A DNA stretch of 64,000 nt from Rikenella microfusus DSM 15922 (GCF_000427365.1 NZ_KE386488.1:1273782-1337781), one strand, 5' to 3'. Shown: positions 35,820 through 44,885, counted from the stretch's first letter. Numbers and translations are program-made. The notes: a model not told the origin generated them from the sequence alone.

Positions 35820-35957
35820 CAGACCGATTTACCTCGTTGTATTTGTACGCTTGATTTCCAGTTGTTTCCGGCCTGTGCCCATCTCCGAAACAGTTATGCC
35901 GCCCGGACACAAGGCCGTTGGGGAGATCATTGTCCGCTTTTAGGTAAAGCGTATATG
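35820..35957. repeat. RA repeat, diverged
   Basis: GATTTACCTCGTTGTATTTG ... CTTGATTTCCAGTTGTTTCC ... GGGGAGATCATTGTCCGC and TAAAGCGTATAT follow the order of 28242-28395 with many substitutions. Confidence 0.55.
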
Positions 35958-36290
35958 CTTGCCGTTCGATTTTATGACGGATATCCATTGAGAGTATGTC
36001 GCGATGCGAATATTTTTAAATGTGTTCTTGATAGTCCCGATCTATTGACGTATAATGTAAACGGTTACTTTTGTCTCTGCGTATCGGTCTGCCCGTTCGG
36101 AGCGCTCACGGGCTTTCTTTGATCGATATATACAATTGATCGACAAATAGTTAGTAAACAGCGGGCGATTTTGTCCATCGATTCGGGACGGATCGCCGCG
36201 AATTCGGTTGGAAATCGAAATCGTCCCGGTCTCTTGCCGGATGCCGACGTACATCCGGTCGAAAGGAGCAGGAGAATAAATCGAACGATC

Positions 36291-38165
36291 ATGAAAAAGC
36301 ATTTGTTATTGATTCTTTCAGCCGTATTGGTAGTTACGGGCTGTAAAAAAGAAAAAGGCGGCGACGGGGGAAACGCGTTCGTCCCTCCCGCGCAGGAGCA
36401 GCTGTTGCAAACGGCCTATGCGGATCATGAGGATACGGGCGGCGGTTTCACGTTTACGACCGACGCTGCGTGGACGGCGACTGTCGATGAAGGGCAGGCG
36501 CAGGTTCCGGGGCAGTCGGCCGTGCGGACGAAATCCGACGCACGCGTCGCGGAAACGGGAAATAATGTCGTATGGCTGAAATTATATAACGGAGACACCG
36601 AAATCTACGAAGGCGGAAGCGGAACGGTAACGATTCGCATCGAGATGGACCAAAATTATACGGGCGAAAAGCGGACGGCGACGATTACGGTTCGTTCGGG
36701 GAACCATGTCTTCACCGTTACCGTTGTTCAGGAGGGGACGAAACAGGACGGAAGCGGGAACCCTGCGCCCGTCCCGGTGGAGGGAATCGAACTCAGCGAA
36801 ACGGAACTCCGGCTCGATGCGGGAGAGACCGCGACGCTGGCGGCTTCCGTTACGCCGGAAAACGCCACGATAAAATCCGTGACGTGGGCCAGCAGCGACC
36901 CGCAGATAGCGACGGTGCATCCCGTAAGCGGGTTGATAACGGCGGTGGCCGACGGGACGGCCGTCGTAACGGCGACCTCTTCCTCCAATAAGAAAGTATC
37001 GGCAGGCTGTACCGTGACGATAGGCGCCGGGGAAGAAGAACCGGCCGACGATCCGGAGCCGGAACCTACGGAAAATATTGTCGTGGCACTGGATCACGGA
37101 GCGGGTTTCCACGACCTGCTGACCGCCGAGCAGGCGGCATGGCTGGCCGGCAACAATACGACCCAGGAGGAATATTGGTTCGATGAAAATAGTCCGTATA
37201 ACAGGCTGTCGCCCAAATTCGCGGTCGCCGTCGCCGACGCTTCGCCCGAAAATACCGGTATCGCATACGATGACGCGGAACTAAAAAGGTATAATTGGGT
37301 ACATGCATACGATGCCTGCAAAGCCTATACCAACGTGCCGGGCGCTGCGCCGTCCGGCAAATGGAGGGTGCCGACCGTCAAAGAGCTGCAACTTATCCAT
37401 AGTATTCCGGAATTAAGAGACGGGTTCGAGACTTATGACCCTCATGGCAGGGGGGAAGAAGTCAAATATTCTTATTGGTCAGCCGTAACGATGGCGGGCA
37501 CAGACGGTTTGGTTGCCTGGCCTGTATGGATGGAAAACGGAGCGACCGAAGACGGAATGAAAACGGAGAGCAGAAGAGTGCGTTGCGTCCGGGATTTGGA
37601 TTATGTCGTGGAGCCAGAGCCTGCCCCGACCGAAAATATTATCGTCGTTTCGGACAACGGCATTGCCGCCTCAGACCAGCTGACTACCGAAGAAGTGGAT
37701 TATCTGAACCGTACCGACATCTCCGCCCCGGGGCATACATACGACGAAAATAGTCCGTACAACAAGGTGTCGCCTAAATTCGCATTGGCGACCCGTCATA
37801 CCACGTTGAAAGACCATGCCGACCGTAATTGTTATTGGACGGATGCTTACGAGATATGTAAAAATTATAACCAGGCCGGTACCGGAGCGAGCGGAACCTG
37901 GCGTTTGCCGACTCTTGCCGAACTGCAACTGATTAGAACCTTATATACGATCGACGAGGGGGAATATTGGGAAAATCTTAAAGGTGAATTGTTGGTTAAC
38001 GAACGTCATTGTTCAGGGGTGAGCAAAGCCGGCGATCCGGATAAGGCGTGGTTTATGGATCCTAAAGGTTTTGAAGATGAGAATTATCAGAAAGTAGGTT
38101 TTGTTATGCCCCTGGAAAAAGTAGGCGGAGGTTCTGCGTTCGTGCGTTGCGTCAGAGATTTATAA
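36291..38165 (+). CDS. Surface lipoprotein with Ig-like domain and two tandem DUF1566-like domains
   Basis: A 624-residue predicted lipoprotein: the signal peptide ends at LVVTGC with the lipid-bearing cysteine at residue 18. Residues about 45-165 resemble a BACON-type beta domain (AAWTATVDEGQ ... RTATITVRSGNHVFTVTVVQEG). Residues 175-255 are a Big_2 bacterial Ig-like domain (VEGIELSETELRLDAGETATLAASVTPENATIKSVTWASSDPQIATV). Then come two copies of one domain (about 270-445 and 455-624), each with DENSPYN-LSPKFA, KWRVPTVKELQLI or TWRLPTLAELQLI, and closing VRCVRDL. The -PT-ELQLI- motif is that of DUF1566. The start chosen gives the only lipoprotein signal. Function unknown; probably surface adhesion or glycan contact. 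Confidence 0.8.
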   Translation: MKKHLLLILSAVLVVTGCKKEKGGDGGNAFVPPAQEQLLQTAYADHEDTGGGFTFTTDAAWTATVDEGQAQVPGQSAVRTKSDARVAETGNNVVWLKLYNGDTEIYEGGSGTVTIRIEMDQNYTGEKRTATITVRSGNHVFTVTVVQEGTKQDGSGNPAPVPVEGIELSETELRLDAGETATLAASVTPENATIKSVTWASSDPQIATVHPVSGLITAVADGTAVVTATSSSNKKVSAGCTVTIGAGEEEPADDPEPEPTENIVVALDHGAGFHDLLTAEQAAWLAGNNTTQEEYWFDENSPYNRLSPKFAVAVADASPENTGIAYDDAELKRYNWVHAYDACKAYTNVPGAAPSGKWRVPTVKELQLIHSIPELRDGFETYDPHGRGEEVKYSYWSAVTMAGTDGLVAWPVWMENGATEDGMKTESRRVRCVRDLDYVVEPEPAPTENIIVVSDNGIAASDQLTTEEVDYLNRTDISAPGHTYDENSPYNKVSPKFALATRHTTLKDHADRNCYWTDAYEICKNYNQAGTGASGTWRLPTLAELQLIRTLYTIDEGEYWENLKGELLVNERHCSGVSKAGDPDKAWFMDPKGFEDENYQKVGFVMPLEKVGGGSAFVRCVRDL

Positions 38166-38207
38166 CGACAGGAACCGGCTCGGCGGCTGCCGCGCGGTCT
38201 CCGAACG

Positions 38208-38240
38208 AAAAGGGTTGTCCTTCGGCAGGGCAACCCTTTG
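38208..38240. terminator. Hairpin between convergent genes
   Basis: AAAGGGTTG / CAACCCTTT with a 14-base loop, between the lipoprotein gene and proA; the symmetric A and T runs suit termination from both sides. Confidence 0.75.
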
Positions 38241-38249
38241 TCGTATCGT

Positions 38250-39500
38250 TCAGCATCTGATTTGCCCGTCGCCTCGGACGACGTATTTGTAACTCGTCAG
38301 CTCTCTCAGTCCCATGGGGCCGCGCGCGTGCAGTTTCTGCGTGCTGATCCCGATTTCCGCCCCCAGGCCGAACTGCGCCCCGTCCGTGAACGCCGTCGAG
38401 ACATTGCAATAGACGCATGCCGCGTCCACCCGCCGCACGAATTCGTCGCATGCCGCAGGGTCTTCGCTCACGATCGCTTCGCTGTGCTTCGAACTGTAAC
38501 GGGCGATGTGTTCCGTCGCCTCGTCCAGCGACCCCACCGTGCGTATAGCCATCTTGTAAGCGAGGAATTCCGTGCCGAAGGATTCCGGCGTCGCCTCCTT
38601 CAGGAGCGGAGCCGGGTAACGGCAGCGTAGCGCCTCGTAGGCTTCCGGGTCGGCGTAAACGATTACGTTGCTGTCCGCCAGCATATTGCAGATCAGCGGA
38701 AGGTCGTCCAACCGTTCCCGGTGGATCAGCAGGCAGTCCAGCGCGTTGCAGACGCTCACCCGCCGCGTTTTGGCGTTGTTCACGATCATCGCCCCTTTCA
38801 CCTTGTCCCCCGCCCGGTCGAAGTAGGTGTGGCAGATGCCCGCCCCCGTCTCGATAACCGGCACCCGGGCGTTTTCGCGCACGAAACGGATCAGCCGCTG
38901 GCTGCCGCGCGGAATCACCAGGTCGATATATTCCGTCGCTCCCAGCATTTCGGCCGTCGCCGCATGGTCGGCCGGCAGCAGCTGCACGGCGTCCGGACAG
39001 ACGCCTTCCGTTTCGAGCACGGAACGGATTAGTCCCGCGATGGCCTCGTTGGAGTGCCGGGCGTCCGTCCCTCCCTTGAGTATCACCGCATTGCCCGATT
39101 TGAAGCAGAGCGAGAAGCAGTCGAAACCGACGTTCGGCCTCGCTTCGTAAATGATACCGACCACCCCGAAAGGCGCCGATATTTTGGCGATCGTCATGCC
39201 GTTCGGCCGGGTTTTCTCGTCGAGTGTCAGCCCCAGGGGCGACGGGAGCGCCGCCACGTTGCGTATGTCTTCCGCGATGCCCTGCAACCGTTCCGGGGTC
39301 AGCTTCAGCCGGTCGTAGCGCGGGTCTTCCGGGTCCATCAGCTCCAGATCCAGCGCGTTTCGGTTCAGGATATGTTCCGTTAGCGGGCCGATGCGGTCGG
39401 CCACGGCCCGCAGCACGCGGTCGGTCGTTCCGGCGTCGAGCAGCGCCAGCGTGCGCGAGGCGGAACGGGCGCGTTCGAATAGTTCGGTATAGCTTTTCAT
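38250..39500 (-). CDS. proA: Gamma-glutamyl phosphate reductase
   Basis: A 416-residue NADPH-dependent aldehyde dehydrogenase-fold enzyme, second step of proline synthesis. Family stretches: [89 protein letters not shown] (with the catalytic cysteine in VCNALD), and [39 protein letters not shown] at the end. Transcribed alone, opposite to proB and proC, which lie 11 and 17 kb away. Confidence 0.95.
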   Translation of the reverse strand: MKSYTELFERARSASRTLALLDAGTTDRVLRAVADRIGPLTEHILNRNALDLELMDPEDPRYDRLKLTPERLQGIAEDIRNVAALPSPLGLTLDEKTRPNGMTIAKISAPFGVVGIIYEARPNVGFDCFSLCFKSGNAVILKGGTDARHSNEAIAGLIRSVLETEGVCPDAVQLLPADHAATAEMLGATEYIDLVIPRGSQRLIRFVRENARVPVIETGAGICHTYFDRAGDKVKGAMIVNNAKTRRVSVCNALDCLLIHRERLDDLPLICNMLADSNVIVYADPEAYEALRCRYPAPLLKEATPESFGTEFLAYKMAIRTVGSLDEATEHIARYSSKHSEAIVSEDPAACDEFVRRVDAACVYCNVSTAFTDGAQFGLGAEIGISTQKLHARGPMGLRELTSYKYVVRGDGQIRC

Positions 39501-39710
39501 AACGGTTCGATCAGGGTTCCGGAGGGCAAAGGTATGGATTTTTCGCCAGCCCCGTCTCTTTCGGCACGCGGATTGAATAATAGAAAAACCTGTCCTTCCG
39601 TTAGTATGGACGGATAAAAGATTTAACTTTGTAAAGCTACGTGCGTCAAATATTTAAAGGCGGCGGGAGCCGTCGTTCCGCGCGAAAGTTTACACTAACG
39701 ATATGCAGCC

Positions 39711-41024
39711 ATGAAAAAATCCCTCATCATCCTGATTCTCTCATGCTGGACGGTCGCTGCGGCGTTCGCCCAGGGCGGGGGATACGTCGATGACCTGTAC
39801 CGGGGATCGACCAGAAAGAGCAGGCAGGCTGAAGCACAGGCCGCCGCAGAGGCGCAGAAACGGGTACGGAAACAGCAGACGCAACAGCAGATGCCGGTCA
39901 ATTGGACGCCGGCGCAGGCTGCTTCGGAGGCGTCTTCGGCTGCCGTCGTCGAACCGTCTGCCGGAGGCGACGAACTGGTGACCAGCTACGACGAAGCGTT
40001 GCAGCGGAGGCTCGATGCCTATAAAAACTATAAAGAGATGGACGACAGCTACTGGCAGCTGATGGAGAGTTACCATAAGATGCTGGAGGCCAAGTATGAT
40101 CCGGAACTTTACAACGTCATTACTTTCGGCAATGAAATGTGGGTCGAACCGGTCTATATTTCGGCCCTGTTCGACGGCAGCGACCCGGCCGCCGGGATCC
40201 GAAGCAAGGAGTTCACGGCTCCGTCGGGCGGCAGCGTGAATATCAGCCTGAACCTGGGGCCGGGCTGGTGGTGGGACGATCCGTGGGATTTCGGCTGGTA
40301 CGCGCCGTGGAATTACCCGTGGCGCTGGGGCTATTACGGATGGGCCGGCCCGTACTGGGGCCCCTCGTGGCGCTGGGGCTGGAACTGGACATGGGGCTGG
40401 CGGCCATCTTGGAGTTGGGGCCCGGCGTGGGGCTGGGGACCCTCATGGGATTGGGGGCCTTCGTGGGGCTGGGGTCCCGGCTGGTGGCCCGGCGGACCGG
40501 GATACCACCCGCCGCACTGGGGCGGAGGCGGGCACGGCCCGTATCATGGCAGGCCGGTTATTTGGGGTAACCGGCGGCCGGGTTGGGGTCCGGCGCCGGG
40601 GTACCGTCCCGGAGGCGGAGGCGGTTCCGGACGTCCGGGGTATTCGGGCGGGTTCCGTCGCAATGAAAACGGGACCGGCGTGTCTATCAACAGCGGCAGC
40701 GGGGCGGTAAACCGCCGGCCGGGCAGCGGAATCCGTCCCGGCAGCAGCGGCAACCAGTACAATCCGGCTGTCTCTTCGCGGCCGACCGTCAGCGGCGGTA
40801 ACAGCGGCAACGTTTCGCGCCCGTCGGTGGATCGTTCGTATCGCAGACAGACGAGTACGATGCCTGCGCCGAGACGGGAGACGACTACCCGTACTCAGAC
40901 GCCGCAGCGGAGCGAACCGTCCCGTTCGGCTCCGGTCTATTCGGCGCCTTCGCGGGGCAGCGGCGGCGGGACGATCGGTGGCGGAGGTTCTTCGGGCGGA
41001 GGCGGCGGTTACCGGCGGCGGTAG
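39711..41024 (+). CDS. Secreted Trp/Gly/Pro-rich repeat protein
   Basis: A 437-residue exported protein of no family I recognise. Signal peptide MKKSLIILILSCWTVAAAFAQ. Residues 30-140 are charged and probably helical (QAEAQAAAEAQKRVRKQQTQQQ). Residues 186-292 contain about 29 tryptophans in WGPSWGWGP-like repeats, ending in Gly-rich segments; from about 300 on the chain is Gly/Ser/Arg/Thr-rich and looks disordered, ending in GGGGGYRRR. A TAACTTTG -7 box is at 39624-39631. The FadL-like barrel gene starts 39 bases downstream, suggesting a joint role at the outer membrane. The W-rich block may be a repetitive surface or wall-binding structure; no function is claimed. Confidence 0.75.
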   Translation: MKKSLIILILSCWTVAAAFAQGGGYVDDLYRGSTRKSRQAEAQAAAEAQKRVRKQQTQQQMPVNWTPAQAASEASSAAVVEPSAGGDELVTSYDEALQRRLDAYKNYKEMDDSYWQLMESYHKMLEAKYDPELYNVITFGNEMWVEPVYISALFDGSDPAAGIRSKEFTAPSGGSVNISLNLGPGWWWDDPWDFGWYAPWNYPWRWGYYGWAGPYWGPSWRWGWNWTWGWRPSWSWGPAWGWGPSWDWGPSWGWGPGWWPGGPGYHPPHWGGGGHGPYHGRPVIWGNRRPGWGPAPGYRPGGGGGSGRPGYSGGFRRNENGTGVSINSGSGAVNRRPGSGIRPGSSGNQYNPAVSSRPTVSGGNSGNVSRPSVDRSYRRQTSTMPAPRRETTTRTQTPQRSEPSRSAPVYSAPSRGSGGGTIGGGGSSGGGGGYRRR

Positions 41025-41063
41025 GCGATGATTTTGCAGGGTCATTTTTAATACGAAACGACT

Positions 41064-42608
41064 ATGAACAGGAATTTCATACGGGCGACGCTGGCGGCAG
41101 CCGCGGGGGTGGCCCTGATCGTAACGGAACACGCGCGGGCGCAGGGTTCGGAAGAGCTGCTGTTGTTCTCGCGCCAGAACTTCGGCCTGTCGAGCGCCCG
41201 TTCCGCCGGTATGGGTGGAGCGTTCACCTCGCTTGGGGCCGACGCGGCCGCCATGAGCATCAACCCGGCCGGTATCGCCATGTACGGCAGCGGCGAAGTA
41301 AGCGTCAGTCCCGGCCTGCGTATTACGGGCCGTACCGCAGATTACGGCGGACCGGGCGGAAACATATCGAACAATCTCGGCAATACGAAAGCGAACGTGG
41401 GCAGTTTTTCGATGGTCTACGCCGGCGATAATTTCGCCGTGGGCTTCGGTATGAACCGGCTGGCCGATTTCAACGGCCGCAGCCGGGCCATCGGCTACGG
41501 CGAGGCGTTCTCGATGGGCGATATGTTCGTGGAACAGCTTTACGGGGTGCCTTCTTCCACCATCGGAGCGCCGGAACGGGACATTTACCAGGCCTTTTAC
41601 AACTATCCTCCGGCCATGTGGGGGGCGATTATGGGGTACCAGACGGCCCTGCTCGATCCGGTCGGCGGGAGCGACCCGCAGGCCTACACCATGGGCAATA
41701 TGATTCAGCGGGGAACGCTGCTCTATCCGGAATGGTACCGCCGTACGACGGGGGCGATCAACGAATACACGATCAGCGGGGGGTATAATTTCAGGGACGT
41801 CCTTTACGTGGGGGCCACGCTCGGCATTCAGGATATCTATTACGACCGTTACGATACCTATTCGGAGATGACTTCCGCCGATAACGTGGGGCTGCACAGC
41901 ATGTATTACGACCAGAATCTGCGGATGAGCGGCGCGGGGGTGAACCTCAAGGTCGGCGCCACGGTGCGCCCGTTGCCCTGGCTGCGTATCGGCGTGGCTT
42001 ACCATTCGCCTACGTGGATCAATATGAGCGAAGAGTACGATGCCGCCATGACGACGTACTATACGCATCCCAGGGAGGGATATAACTATGGTTACAGCGA
42101 TACGCCCATTCTGCGGAACGAGTACAACCTGCGCACGCCGTCGCGTCTGCTGGCCGGCATTTCCGCGACGATCGGGACGCTGGGGATCGTCAGCGTGGAT
42201 TACGAACGGGCGTGGTACCAGCATATGAAGTACACTTCGGACGGTTACGCCGATGTGAACGCGGGGATCGCGGACACTTATACGCCGTCGGATGTGATCC
42301 GGGCCGGGGTCGAGTTCCAGCCGTTGCGTTCGGTGTTCCTGCGTGCCGGATACGGATACAGCAGTTCGGCGTATAAGGGCGGCGAGTTCAAACGTTACGG
42401 CGAATATCAGCAGTGGTCGGGCGGTATCGGTTATCGTAACCGGGTCGTCAATATCGACCTGGCCTATGTATATGGCAGCGCGAAACAAATGCCGTTCAAA
42501 CCGTTCGATTATACGGCCGGGGACGGGTATCGGGTGGCTACGGACGGGACGGTTTATACGGAGGATAAGAATCACAATGTGATTTTGACCGTGGCGTTCA
42601 AGTTTTAG
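41064..42608 (+). CDS. OmpP1/FadL/TodX-type outer-membrane protein
   Basis: A 514-residue outer-membrane beta-barrel for uptake of hydrophobic compounds. Signal peptide up to HARAQ. The signature SSARSAGMGGAFTSLGADAAAMSINPAGIAMYGSGEVSVSPGL matches the plug and first strands of FadL-like proteins in Bacteroidetes. The middle is rich in aromatic and Gly-containing strands, and the final strand ends VILTVAFKF with a C-terminal phenylalanine as expected for barrel assembly. Follows the Trp-rich gene with a 39-base gap. Confidence 0.88.
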   Translation: MNRNFIRATLAAAAGVALIVTEHARAQGSEELLLFSRQNFGLSSARSAGMGGAFTSLGADAAAMSINPAGIAMYGSGEVSVSPGLRITGRTADYGGPGGNISNNLGNTKANVGSFSMVYAGDNFAVGFGMNRLADFNGRSRAIGYGEAFSMGDMFVEQLYGVPSSTIGAPERDIYQAFYNYPPAMWGAIMGYQTALLDPVGGSDPQAYTMGNMIQRGTLLYPEWYRRTTGAINEYTISGGYNFRDVLYVGATLGIQDIYYDRYDTYSEMTSADNVGLHSMYYDQNLRMSGAGVNLKVGATVRPLPWLRIGVAYHSPTWINMSEEYDAAMTTYYTHPREGYNYGYSDTPILRNEYNLRTPSRLLAGISATIGTLGIVSVDYERAWYQHMKYTSDGYADVNAGIADTYTPSDVIRAGVEFQPLRSVFLRAGYGYSSSAYKGGEFKRYGEYQQWSGGIGYRNRVVNIDLAYVYGSAKQMPFKPFDYTAGDGYRVATDGTVYTEDKNHNVILTVAFKF

Positions 42609-42773
42609 GGCGGTTTTCAGGTGCAGTTCTGTCCCGCGGCGGTGGGGGAGTTATACTCCGGCGGGAGGTGCGTCGGTGCTAAAATCCCCATTATTGGGGA
42701 TTGCGGGGAATGGATGGAATCCGTACCTTAGACCCAAACTTACTTAAGTCTAACAGAACAAAAGTATCAGACT

Positions 42774-43064
42774 ATGATGAAAAAGATCGTATTTTGTTGC
42801 GCTGTATTATTTTGCGCGCTGAGCTTCACGGCTTTGTCGGCACAGGACAAGGACAAGAAGAGTGAAAAAACGAAAGTCGAATGTTGCTGCAAGGAGTGCG
42901 CCTGCAAAGAGTGCACGTGCAAGGAAAACTGCTCGGAATGCAAGGATTGCCGCCGGAATGAGGAGTGCAAGGACTGCGAGGACTGCCATCACGAAGGTTA
43001 TTGCTGCGATCATGGTCGTCATGACCGGCATCATGGCAGACGCGGCGGTTGCTGCGGCCGTTGA
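42774..43064 (+). CDS. Small secreted Cys-rich, His-tailed protein
   Basis: A 96-residue protein with signal peptide (MMKKIVFCCAVLFCALSFTALSAQ). The mature part of about 72 residues contains 17 cysteines, mostly as CxxC and CC in a regular run of KEC-ACKEC-TCKENCSECKDC, then an Asp/His-rich tail HHEGYCCDHGRHDRHHGRRGG. This composition suggests metal binding or multiple disulfides outside the inner membrane; metallothionein-like by composition only, no homology claimed. It ends at a strong terminator (43111-43139). The preceding hairpin (42683-42702) and the near -7 box TACCTTAG (about 42725) leave its promoter uncertain. Confidence 0.7.
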   Translation: MMKKIVFCCAVLFCALSFTALSAQDKDKKSEKTKVECCCKECACKECTCKENCSECKDCRRNEECKDCEDCHHEGYCCDHGRHDRHHGRRGGCCGR

Positions 43065-43110
43065 TCGTTCCCGGCAGGCGGATGAAAGCTGCCGGCAATA
43101 AGTCGGTTTC

Positions 43111-43139
43111 GGGCGGGACATCCAAAGGATGTCCCGCCC
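43111..43139 (+). terminator. Terminator after the Cys-rich gene
   Basis: GGGCGGGACATCC / GGATGTCCCGCCC, 13-bp perfect stem with an AAA loop, followed by GGATTGTTTTG. Confidence 0.8.
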
Positions 43140-43158
43140 GGATTGTTTTGCCGGTCGA

Positions 43159-43351
43159 TACACGATGCAGTTATTGCGATTTTACCCTGTTCTACTCAGG
43201 AGACGGATTTCAATATTGCCGACTCGATTCCAGGGTAGGGTCGTGGGGAAAAATCTTTGCCTGGCTTTGGGTAAAGTTGCATCTGATTGTCCTTGCTTTT
43301 ATGTTGTAAAAAGTTTGAGTTTTGTTTTTGATGTTATATATTTGAGAACGA
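43159..43351 (+). repeat. Duplicated 193-bp promoter repeat, copy 1
   Basis: Differs from 45468-45660 at about seven positions by eye. The first part is a diverged RA-like hairpin unit (GCGATTTTACCC ... GGGTAAAGTTGCAT); the last 40 bases carry the promoter of the NVEALA peptide gene. Confidence 0.9.
43314..43344 (+). promoter_or_regulatory. Promoter of NVEALA peptide gene 1
   Basis: TTTG (43314-43317), 19-base spacer, TATATTTG (43337-43344): a full match to the Bacteroidetes consensus, inside the duplicated repeat. Confidence 0.8.
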
Positions 43352-43401
43352 TGATGCTTAGGTCTTTGCATTTCACTTAAAAGTCTCATGAAAAAGTGTA
43401 G

Positions 43402-43659
43402 GTGCTTGCCTCAGGCGTAACATTTGCGCTTGGAGTCGGGGCGGTGACGAGCTACCTCGTCGCACAACCTAAGGAGCAGCTTTCGGATCTTACCCTTGCC
43501 AATATCGAGGCGATAGGGGCCGGAATGGATGTGAATCCGATTGTTCAGGGGCCTGCCCGCGAATCCAAAGATCAATGCAGGGCATGCAAAACGCATCATG
43601 TGATTTGCGAAGGCCGTGAGAATGGCGGCGATTGTATCAATATTCACTGCCTGTTGTAA
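43402..43659 (+). CDS. NVEALA-type peptide, N-terminus frameshifted
   Basis: The readable frame from a GTG at 43402 gives 85 residues: a hydrophobic segment (VLASGVTFALGVGAVTSYLV), then LSDLTLANIEAIGAG, the NVEALA-type motif, and a 44-residue tail with five cysteines (C59, C62, C69, C78, C83). The natural start should be the ATG at 43388 (ATGAAAAAG), which is in another frame and stops after ten codons; in the GTG frame a TAG precedes the GTG directly. A single-base insertion near 43400 would join the two as MKKC-x-VLASG. Thus either the gene is inactivated, starts at GTG without its positive N-terminus, or the base is a sequencing error. NVEALA proteins are small Bacteroidetes exports of unknown function usually found beside beta-propeller lipoproteins, as here. 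Confidence 0.65.
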   Translation: MLASGVTFALGVGAVTSYLVAQPKEQLSDLTLANIEAIGAGMDVNPIVQGPARESKDQCRACKTHHVICEGRENGGDCINIHCLL

Positions 43660-43673
43660 TCGGGTCGTTATTT

Positions 43674-43708
43674 GGGCGGGATGCGTGCGGGTATTCCGCC
43701 CGTTTTCG
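43674..43708 (+). terminator. Possible attenuator between NVEALA gene 1 and propeller 1
   Basis: GGGCGG / CCGCCC with a 16-base loop and a following GTTTTC. Weaker than the equivalent hairpin at 45980-46013. Confidence 0.45.
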
Positions 43709-43734
43709 AATTGTTTTTAATTATTTGCGTAAAT

Positions 43735-44877
43735 ATGAGGAAATCGTGTTTTGTTTTGTGGGCAGGAATCTGGCTGGGGATGAGCGCCTGCGGTACGCGT
43801 CAGGAAGCGGCCCGAACGGATGCAGGTATGGACGATGTCGTTACCCGAACGATCGAGTGGCGACCCGATTCGGCCGGTCTGTTGCAGGATTTGGTCGCGG
43901 CCGTGCGATACGTTCCTTTGGAAAGTACCCCGGAGAGCTTTTTGGCCGATATATCCAAGATCCGGGTGTATAGGGATGAACTTTATATCATGGATGACGG
44001 CATGCGTGCCGATTACGGGATTCGGGTTTTCGGGCCGGACGGCGCTTACAGGCGGCATATCGGCCGGGCGGGAAAGGGACCCGGGGAAGTGATCCAGATC
44101 GATGATTTCACGATCCGCGGCGATAGGTTGTTCATAGCCGACGGCCACGCCGGGAAAATGGTCGTTTATACGCTTGACGGGCAGTTCGTAGAGGATATTC
44201 CGCTCGCGGATGCGGATCTCGCTTCGTTCGCTGCCTGCGACAGCGGTTTCTTGTGGACCGGAGATATCTATTATCGGGAAAATCCCGAAAATAGATACGG
44301 ATTGTACAAAACGGACGATCGGATGCAACCGGAATGGAAACGCGGGAAATACGACGCATCATCGACACGGGCTTTACTGACCGAAGTATCCGATTCTTTG
44401 CTGATCTGGATGCAAGGGGGCAGCGATTCGGTCTACTTTTATAACCGTCAGGGGCATCTTACACGTTGCATTCATTTCGATTTTCCGGAACGGCATCGGA
44501 TCGCCTACGAAAAACGGCGGGAGGTGCGCGATTTGCCTGCGGATGAAAAATTCGATTATTATCGGATCGGAGAGTGGAATCCTGCGGTCGTCGGTCCGTA
44601 TCTGATGGGGCAGATTACCATGCCCGGCGGCGAATGGGATGTTTTCATGGCCGATTTGCGGGACGGGCGGATTTATCTGGATCGAGGACGTTATGTCGTG
44701 CGGGACCAGACTGCGGGTTTTTATCCGGTCAATGATTCTACGTTTGTCAGCTGGGTGACGCCGGATTCCGAGACTTTTCTGGAAAAGACGGAGCCGCGGA
44801 TAGCAAAGTTGCCGGACGATGTCCGTAAACGTATTTTTGACGGGGATTGCGCGTTGGTCTTTTATACGTTGAAGTAG
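43735..44877 (+). CDS. 6-bladed beta-propeller lipoprotein 1
   Basis: A 380-residue predicted lipoprotein (signal peptide ending MSAC, lipid cysteine C19). The body has the repeated pattern of the Bacteroidetes 6-bladed beta-propeller family: VPLESTPESFLADISKIRVYRDELYIMDDG, IRVFGPDGAYRRHIGRAGKGPGEVIQIDDFTIRGDRLFIADGHAGKMVVYTLDGQFVEDIPL, and further blades to the end. The G-x-GPGE segment is diagnostic. Such lipoproteins are regularly found downstream of NVEALA peptides; their ligand is not known. The thioredoxin-like lipoprotein gene starts 8 bases downstream, so the two share a transcript. Confidence 0.85.
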   Translation: MRKSCFVLWAGIWLGMSACGTRQEAARTDAGMDDVVTRTIEWRPDSAGLLQDLVAAVRYVPLESTPESFLADISKIRVYRDELYIMDDGMRADYGIRVFGPDGAYRRHIGRAGKGPGEVIQIDDFTIRGDRLFIADGHAGKMVVYTLDGQFVEDIPLADADLASFAACDSGFLWTGDIYYRENPENRYGLYKTDDRMQPEWKRGKYDASSTRALLTEVSDSLLIWMQGGSDSVYFYNRQGHLTRCIHFDFPERHRIAYEKRREVRDLPADEKFDYYRIGEWNPAVVGPYLMGQITMPGGEWDVFMADLRDGRIYLDRGRYVVRDQTAGFYPVNDSTFVSWVTPDSETFLEKTEPRIAKLPDDVRKRIFDGDCALVFYTLK

Positions 44878-44885
44878 GGAACCCG

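Larger units (their letters stand above)
35353..36290. other. Long repeat-filled intergenic region
   Basis: About 940 bases. From left: RA (35385-35489), a terminator hairpin (35511-35565), RB (35639-35812), an RA variant (35820-35957), and an AT-richer leader with a possible -7 box TACTTTTG (36066-36073) serving the next gene with an unusually long 5' region of about 210 bases. No gene recognised. Confidence 0.65.

Noticed and set aside
35862..36122. Small open frames in the gap before the large lipoprotein
   Set aside because: They run through repeat sequence, with no ribosome-binding site, signal peptide or family motif.
42683..42702. Hairpin before the Cys-rich gene as a riboswitch
   Set aside because: Only one 8-bp stem is visible; too little structure to support a riboswitch.
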